From Sphacelaria rigidula (Eukaryota > Phaeophyceae > Sphacelariales): DNA of 32,059 nt. The stretch covers positions 1-32,059 of the forward strand of contig CAXNAA020000041.1 of assembly GCA_964200075.2 (NCBI GenBank), read 5' to 3'. Position numbers and translations under genes: made by a program. The notes under the pieces are model-generated. The model saw only the letters and a list, made by a program, of their open reading frames with translations, made no database searches and had not been told where the DNA came from. Below are positions 29,247 to 32,059 of this stretch, in pieces. How positions within the stretch are numbered: position 1 is the stretch's first letter; each line of letters begins with the position of its first letter.

Positions 29247-30090
29247 ACAGTAGTTTTCAGCTGAAATAGGAGACTTCTGTAGTTTTTTCGTAGTCGATGA
29301 TTTTCAGTAGTTTATGCGCGTGCCACCACTCATCCCCGCGAACGCTTGATGCCGTGGTTTGGAGATCGGGAGATACTCGCACATTTCGGAACAAAGGATA
29401 TTTCTGCACTCAAAATTGAGTGATTACGGGCTGAATTGAGAGGGGGTATCATTGACCGTTTTTGGTTCGAAAACATTTTGAGCTCTAGCGCAATGGATAG
29501 GTAAAAATGAAAAATAAGGATACGCAAAATTATTCACGAGCGCGATGAAGATTGTTTCCGCCCCGCACGTGTGCTATGCAGAGCTCTGTTGTACAATTTT
29601 CGTCTTTGGGTACATCGGAGAATTTTCTCGTATACTATTCTTCCTTAGCACTCGAACGCCCTAGCGTCGATAAATAGTGGGTAAGTATTTGCTTTATCAA
29701 GAGGTGTTACCCACCGTCACGGGTCCAAATCACAGTTTGTCTTCTTTGGCGTAACACATAGATGGAGAAATGCACAAAACCATTCATTTTCATTTGTTTA
29801 CGAGAGTGATCGGGATTGTTTTAATCGAGCTGAGACACCCAAGGGTCAGAACCTGGGCTGGGTACCGGTAGTCGAAGGACCCCTGAAAACTGGTCAGCCC
29901 GTGAGTAGTTCAACTTTGAGCGCGGATATGATTTTTTTTCGGAATGTGGAGCGGATGCCTAGAATCTCCCGTCCCCAAACTTTAGGATCAAACGTTCACT
30001 GGGATGAGCGGTGGCACGCGGAAACATGATTGAAAATCGTTGACTACGAAAAAATCACAAAAGTCCCTTATTTCAGCTGAAAACTTCTGT
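29247..30090. mobile_element. ~840 bp TIR element, apparently nested in an M1 copy
   Basis: The left end ACAGTAGTTTTCAGCTGAAA and the complement of the right end ACAGAAGTTTTCAGCTGAAA begin inverted repeats of about 140 bases. Shared inner blocks are TTTTTTCGTAGTC, GCGTGCCACC-CTCATCCC, GAACG-TTGAT and CGGGAGAT. On the left flank lies an M1 copy (29150-29246) that stops after GATTCAGCACATCGCCC. On the right, ACCCTGGCGGTGAAAGGCTT resembles the missing M1 end. No coding frame is supported inside, and no clear target duplication is visible. Confidence 0.75.
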
Positions 30091-30184
30091 ACCCTGGCGG
30101 TGAAAGGCTTCAATTTTTGGGGGTCATATTTGCACAAAATCGTCACTGATTTCGATTTATGAGATTGCTTTTATACCCGTCGTT

Positions 30185-30275
30185 AAAAATATGGGCGTGA
30201 TTTTGATTTTGAACGGCTTCCACAAGAGTTGGTCTGAGGGGGGTCTTCGCACATTTTTTGTCGATCGAAACAAGG
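30185..30275 (-). repeat. Joined fragment of T1 and F1 repeats
   Basis: GAACGGCTTCCACAAGAGTT belongs to T1, and TCGCACATTTTTTGTCGATC followed by GAAACAAGGGGCGGTGGAA belongs to F1. Their direct joining shows that T1 and F1 are parts of one larger repeat. Confidence 0.6.
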
Positions 30276-30279
30276 GGCG

Positions 30280-31095
30280 GTGGAACTGATTTGAGAGAAA
30301 TTCGCTAATTTTTCTCGAGTTGGGTCCAAGCGAATTTTTAAGCTTTCCATCGAAAAAAAGGCAGTGACATTCGTGAAACGGTTCATGGTCCCTTGTGTAC
30401 AGTACATTCTGTACTGTCTGCACTGACTGTTTGCATGGAGTGTGTCTAGGTGCGCATGTGCATGTTTCGTACGGTAGAACGCGAACGACAAACGGGCAGC
30501 GTGCAGTACAGACACCGCAGGACTATAATATATGTTCTCTCTGCTTACAATGTGATATGAAGAGGACTTGTACAGTGTGCAAAAAGCACCTAATAAAGGG
30601 AAGGGGTGGACAATGCATGGCATAAATGTCAAGACCTACTGCACTCATGAAACAAAGACCTTACCGATGACCGACCACATGACCTACGAGAAGGAGCATG
30701 CAGCTTTAAGCGTGTACGCAAGCCGGTTGCCCACCCAACCACGCAGTTCTGTCGCTGATCTCCACCATGAAAGAAGATGCGCAACTTCTTGCCAACAGAA
30801 AATAAACAAAGCACACCCAACTACAGCAGTGTATCTACCCCCGTGCTTACTCGTGCTTTATGCGGCAGAGTTGTGGGGGTAGCTGAACATGAGTTGTGTG
30901 GGTTTTGCATGGTTCTGTGAACTGGTGTTCTCTGGCGTGGTGCTCTGTGAGATAGGAGTCAATTGTCGCTTCGTGCCTTTCAATCGCATGTTTTGAATCG
31001 AAAAATATGATATTTTGTGTCAAAAAAGTTTTCCTCCGCGCCTCACCAATAATAATTTTGAGTTGAAGCCTTCTAGGAACATGAATGCGGTGGAC
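30280..31095. other. No gene seen
   Basis: A 149-codon minus-strand frame (30183-30632) overlaps the T1/F1 fragment and is not protein-like. Short self-complementary words such as TGTACAGTACATTCTGTACTG occur in pieces around 30397-30420. Confidence 0.4.
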
Positions 31096-31104
31096 CTGTC
31101 AGAT

Positions 31105-31170
31105 CAGCAAAAAAAAAAACGACCACACTTTTTCGATCGAAAGCAAATGTGCAAACGCATGCCCCAAGAG
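31105..31170 (+). repeat. Single F1 arm
   Basis: CTGTCAGATCAGC, CCACACTTTTTCGATCGAAA and GTGCAAACGCATGCCCCAAG match the right arm and tail of the F1 units at 17.5-18.3 kb. The sequence then continues AGAGTTGGTCGAACG, as in the T1/F1 joint at 30.2 kb. Confidence 0.75.
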
Positions 31171-32059
31171 TTGGTCGAACGAGGAAACACATAACATACT
31201 TTGAGGGGGGGAGGGAGGAACGGGTTTCTTTCGGCGCAGGACGCAGTCGGAAACAGATCTGGAAATCTCAACGGACGTGACTGAAACACGTATCTGGAAT
31301 ACATTGTACCTACCCAACCCAGCCCGACAAAGCACACTGAGACACACACAGCACAAGTTCATCATGCCTAGCGCTAGCTCCACCTCTTCTACACACGGTG
31401 TTGTTTCACGACAATCCGTTTGGTACTAGAAGAGGGCCAACTACGTGTGTGACACGAAAGTTGCGCACGATGGAGTCGTTGGCGGTTTGTGGGTGCGTTA
31501 TACGGCCCCCGTTTGACATAAATCGTCGCATCTTACTCAATTTTGAACCGAAACGTGCGGAGCCAATAACGTAGTACTCAACTGTTCTATAGCGACGGCT
31601 CGAGCTATTACAGAGTTACGGATGATATTCTTTCTCATCATAGAGCCAGCCCAGAGTGGGAGTTTTGAAACTTCAGAGTGGACGCTAAAAACTTCACAGT
31701 AGAAGGTGATGTGACGTGGCTTGACGTGAATTTTTTGTGTCGCAGTGATTGACCGCAGGTTGCCTCGCCAAATGTGCGATCGGCCAGCGTCCAGTTCGAA
31801 AATACATAGGTCGGCACGGCACTGACTGTACCGCAGCCTGCGGCATCGTACGTACCGTACACTACGCTTCACTGCACCTGCAGTTTTTCAATCCACTACC
31901 GCGCACTACAGGGCACTGTAGTGCTGTGCAGTGTGGAGTACAGACAGTGTAGTGCAGAGAGTTTAATACAGAGCCCACACTTTCTACAATAGCCCCCCCC
32001 CAAAACCAGCTCAAAAGTGTCACGAAAAAAATGGCCATACAGCACATGATGTTTGGGTT
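31171..32059. other. No gene supported; short palindromes near the end
   Basis: Minus-strand frames at 31099-31383 and 31537-31872 overlap other frames and lack motifs. From about 31815 to 31960 many short self-complementary words appear, such as CACTACAGGGCACTGTAGTG and GTACGTACCGTAC. Their organisation is not clear. Confidence 0.4.

Noticed and set aside
1-32059. Search for LTR retrotransposon, transposase or reverse transcriptase genes
   Set aside because: No long direct terminal repeats and no frame with recognisable polymerase, integrase or DDE motifs were seen.

Overview
The window is nuclear DNA from a eukaryote with GT-AG introns. It is gene-poor and crowded with repeats. The one clearly recognisable gene encodes ankyrin repeats joined to a small domain carrying a PYYTI motif. 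I associate that motif, from memory, with stramenopile algae such as brown algae and diatoms. With the GC-rich third positions of the exons and introns of roughly 100-700 bases, a stramenopile alga (brown-alga-like) is the best guess, but this is inference. No rRNA, tRNA, CRISPR array or bacterial-style operon was seen.

Layout. 0-0.6 kb: a decayed coding remnant, broken by stops and frame changes. 0.7-5.7 kb: a (TG)n tract, a cluster of a ~115 bp TIR element (here family M1) and a dispersed repeat with a telomere-like core (RB). 5.7-6.6 kb: a Ser/Gly-rich gene of unknown function on the minus strand. 8-10.9 kb: further M1, RA and RB copies and an unusual array of CCTCCGGAGG palindromes between inverted ends. 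11.1-12.4 kb: a non-autonomous Mutator-like (MULE-type) element with a perfect 9 bp target duplication. 12.65-16.5 kb: the six-exon ankyrin/PYYTI gene (minus strand), in which every exon junction keeps frame. 17-20.4 kb: foldback repeats, a ~440 bp imperfect palindrome, a 103 bp tandem array and three copies of a ~220 bp repeat. 21.1-21.7 kb: a hairpin MITE and a weak candidate membrane-protein gene. 22.4-24.0 kb: a 1.6 kb foldback element. 24.7-25.3 kb: a second, shorter MULE-type element, also with a 9 bp duplication. 25.8-28.2 kb: two candidate genes of unknown function on the minus strand. 28.4-32 kb: more repeats, including an ~840 bp TIR element that seems nested in an M1 copy.

The genes show no functional link to one another. 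The three best-supported ones, and the two candidates at 25.8-28.2 kb, all lie on the minus strand. The main biology here is a layered landscape of non-autonomous hairpin and TIR elements. I found no transposase or reverse transcriptase gene in the window.
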